A DNA stretch of 23,873 bases from Chloroflexota bacterium (lineage in GTDB: Bacteria > Chloroflexota > Dehalococcoidia > SM23-28-2 > RBG-16-64-32): NCBI GenBank assembly GCA_005882715.1, contig VBEI01000126.1, forward strand, positions 1-23,873, written 5' to 3'. Both the position numbers and the translations under genes were made by a program. Below are positions 22,870 through 23,873 of the stretch, piece by piece (positions within the stretch are counted from its first letter, which is position 1; every line of letters starts with the position of its first letter). Under the pieces are notes generated by a model that did not search any database, had not been told where the DNA came from, and worked only from the letters and a program-made list of their open reading frames with translations.

Positions 22870-23637
22870 ATGCTGACCAGGCGAATCATCCCGTGCTTCG
22901 ACGTCGCCGACGGACGCGTGGTCAAAGGCATCAGGTTCCTGAATCTGCGGGACGCCGGCGACCCGGTCGAGCTGGCCCGCGCCTACAACGATGAGGGAGC
23001 CGACGAGCTCGTTTTTCTCGACATAAGAGCATCCCCTGAGAGACGGGATACCGCTATCGACATGGTGCGGAGCATCGCTGATGAAGTGTTCATACCGTTC
23101 ACGGTCGGTGGTGGCATTCGTTCGCCTGAGGACGTTCGCCAGATGCTGGAGTCGGGCGCGGATAAGGTGGCGATAAACACGGCTGCGGTAGAAAACGCGG
23201 ATCTCGTCCGAGAGGCGGCCGAGCGCTTCGGGTCTCAGTGCATCGTCGTCGCCATCGACGCCAAGCGTTCGGCAGCGGGCAGTTGGCAAGTGCACACGTA
23301 CGGTGGGGTAGGAGGCGGCACGCCGGTCGAGATCGACGCCGTCGATTGGGCGGGACGGTGCGCCGACGCCGGCGCCGGCGAAATTCTGATCACGGGCATG
23401 GACGCAGACGGCACGCAAGAGGGATACGATCTCGAGCTGACGCGCGCCGTGTCAGAGGCTGTCCCCGTACCGGTGATCGCGTCGGGCGGCGCGGGAGAGC
23501 CCGAGCATATGTACGAAGCATTCGTGAAAGGCAAGGCGGACGCTGCGCTGGCGGCCAGCATCTTCCACTTTGGAACGCATAGAATCCGCGAGGTGAAGCA
23601 ATATCTCGCGGAGCGCGACATTCCGGTCCGGCTTTAG
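22870..23637 (+). CDS. hisF: Imidazole glycerol phosphate synthase cyclase subunit HisF
   Basis: The protein has 255 residues, the normal size. It is the TIM-barrel cyclase that joins ammonia from HisH to PRFAR. The catalytic pair is Asp11 (IIPCFDVADG) and Asp130 (VVAIDAKR). Phosphate-binding loops are present at TVGGGIRSPEDV (78-89) and VIASGGAGEPEHM. Residue 53 is Arg in LDIRASPERRDT, where most HisF proteins read LDITAS, an unusual change near the active site. The ATG at 22870 is 18 bp after the dehydrogenase stop and lacks a clear Shine-Dalgarno site. hisI follows after 28 bp. Confidence 0.96.
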   Translation: MLTRRIIPCFDVADGRVVKGIRFLNLRDAGDPVELARAYNDEGADELVFLDIRASPERRDTAIDMVRSIADEVFIPFTVGGGIRSPEDVRQMLESGADKVAINTAAVENADLVREAAERFGSQCIVVAIDAKRSAAGSWQVHTYGGVGGGTPVEIDAVDWAGRCADAGAGEILITGMDADGTQEGYDLELTRAVSEAVPVPVIASGGAGEPEHMYEAFVKGKADAALAASIFHFGTHRIREVKQYLAERDIPVRL

Positions 23638-23665
23638 CCGCGTCCAGTTGACGAAAGGTACACTA

Positions 23666-23873
23666 ATGGCACTCAAGTACGACGACCGTGGTCTAATCCC
23701 CGCTATCATCCAGGACGACGATTCCGGCGAGGTGCTCACCCTCTTCTGGATGAACGACGAAGCTGTGCGGCAAACAGCCGAGTCCCGGCAAGTGTGGCGC
23801 TACAGCCGCGAGCACCAGAAGCTAATGCGTAAGGGCGAGACATCCGGCAATTACCTGAACGTTCGGCGAGTCC
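23666..23873 (+). CDS. hisI: Phosphoribosyl-AMP cyclohydrolase HisI, N-terminal part (cut by window end)
   Basis: 69 codons are visible. The ATG at 23666 has AAAGGT ending 6 bp upstream. The text reads KYDDRGLIPAIIQDDDSGEV, then LTLFWMNDEAVRQTAES, then LMRKGETSGNYLNVRRV, which is the conserved HisI start and its KGETSGN motif. It opens the ring of phosphoribosyl-AMP, two steps before HisH-HisF. The metal-binding Asp and Cys residues lie beyond the window. Whether HisE is fused on cannot be seen. Confidence 0.93.
   Translation, partial: MALKYDDRGLIPAIIQDDDSGEVLTLFWMNDEAVRQTAESRQVWRYSREHQKLMRKGETSGNYLNVRRV

Noticed and set aside
21490..23418. A 642-residue open frame on the minus strand
   Set aside because: It lies antisense to the acyl-CoA dehydrogenase and hisF genes, both clearly real. 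The translation is His/Arg/Asp-rich with no domain, as expected from the mirrored frame of GC-rich codons.

Overview
This is a GC-rich bacterial chromosome segment. It carries a divisome-like cell-shape operon (mreB-mreC-mreD-mrdA-rodA), radA, ligA and part of a histidine operon. The best guess for the organism is an uncultured Chloroflexota (Dehalococcoidia or a related class). The grounds are the high GC, mixed ATG/GTG/TTG starts, a secreted beta-propeller with a dockerin-like tail, an acyl-CoA dehydrogenase lodged in the his genes, and short stem-loop repeats of a kind common in such genomes. No rRNA or tRNA was found, so the assignment is an inference.

Layout. (1) 1-1511, + strand: the end of an ABC-2 type permease, overlapped by a lipoprotein gene. 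(2) 1512-7049: an accessory island of three + strand genes separated by 290-610 bp gaps full of repeats. The genes are a secreted seven-bladed propeller/dockerin protein, a membrane-anchored ectodomain protein of unknown function, and a polytopic membrane protein of unknown function. Each gap ahead of one of these genes holds one copy of the same short repeat. An AT-rich palindromic stretch closes the island. (3) 7087-8808, + strand: radA, then a broken pyridoxamine-phosphate-oxidase-fold gene. (4) 8831-15336, - strand: mreB, mreC, mreD, mrdA (PBP2), rodA and an amidohydrolase, packed as one operon with a visible promoter ahead of mreB. (5) 15430-18064, - strand: ligA followed by an overlapping nuclease lipoprotein gene. 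(6) 18215-19767, + strand: a conserved hypothetical with an HxxPxxxCxCGIY-type motif, two small ORFs and a GNAT acetyltransferase. (7) 19768-23873, + strand: a repeat-bearing gap with one possible small ORF, then hisH, hisA, an acyl-CoA dehydrogenase, hisF and the start of hisI.

How the genes work together. MreB, MreC and MreD organise lateral wall growth, and RodA (glycosyltransferase) with PBP2 (transpeptidase) build the wall; the 4-bp overlaps and short gaps suggest tight translational coupling. HisH and HisF form the glutamine amidotransferase/cyclase, HisA supplies its substrate, and HisI acts one step before HisA. RadA and LigA serve recombination and DNA joining.

Several genes have a -10-like box only 6-10 bp before the start codon and no Shine-Dalgarno sequence, while others have strong Shine-Dalgarno sites. 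This suggests that leaderless and leadered mRNAs are both used. The most noteworthy points are the repeat family paired with accessory genes, the cysteine-loop pattern of the propeller protein, the Pro/Thr-rich insert in MreC, the internally deleted oxidase-like gene and the small-ORF cluster near 18.2-19.2 kb.
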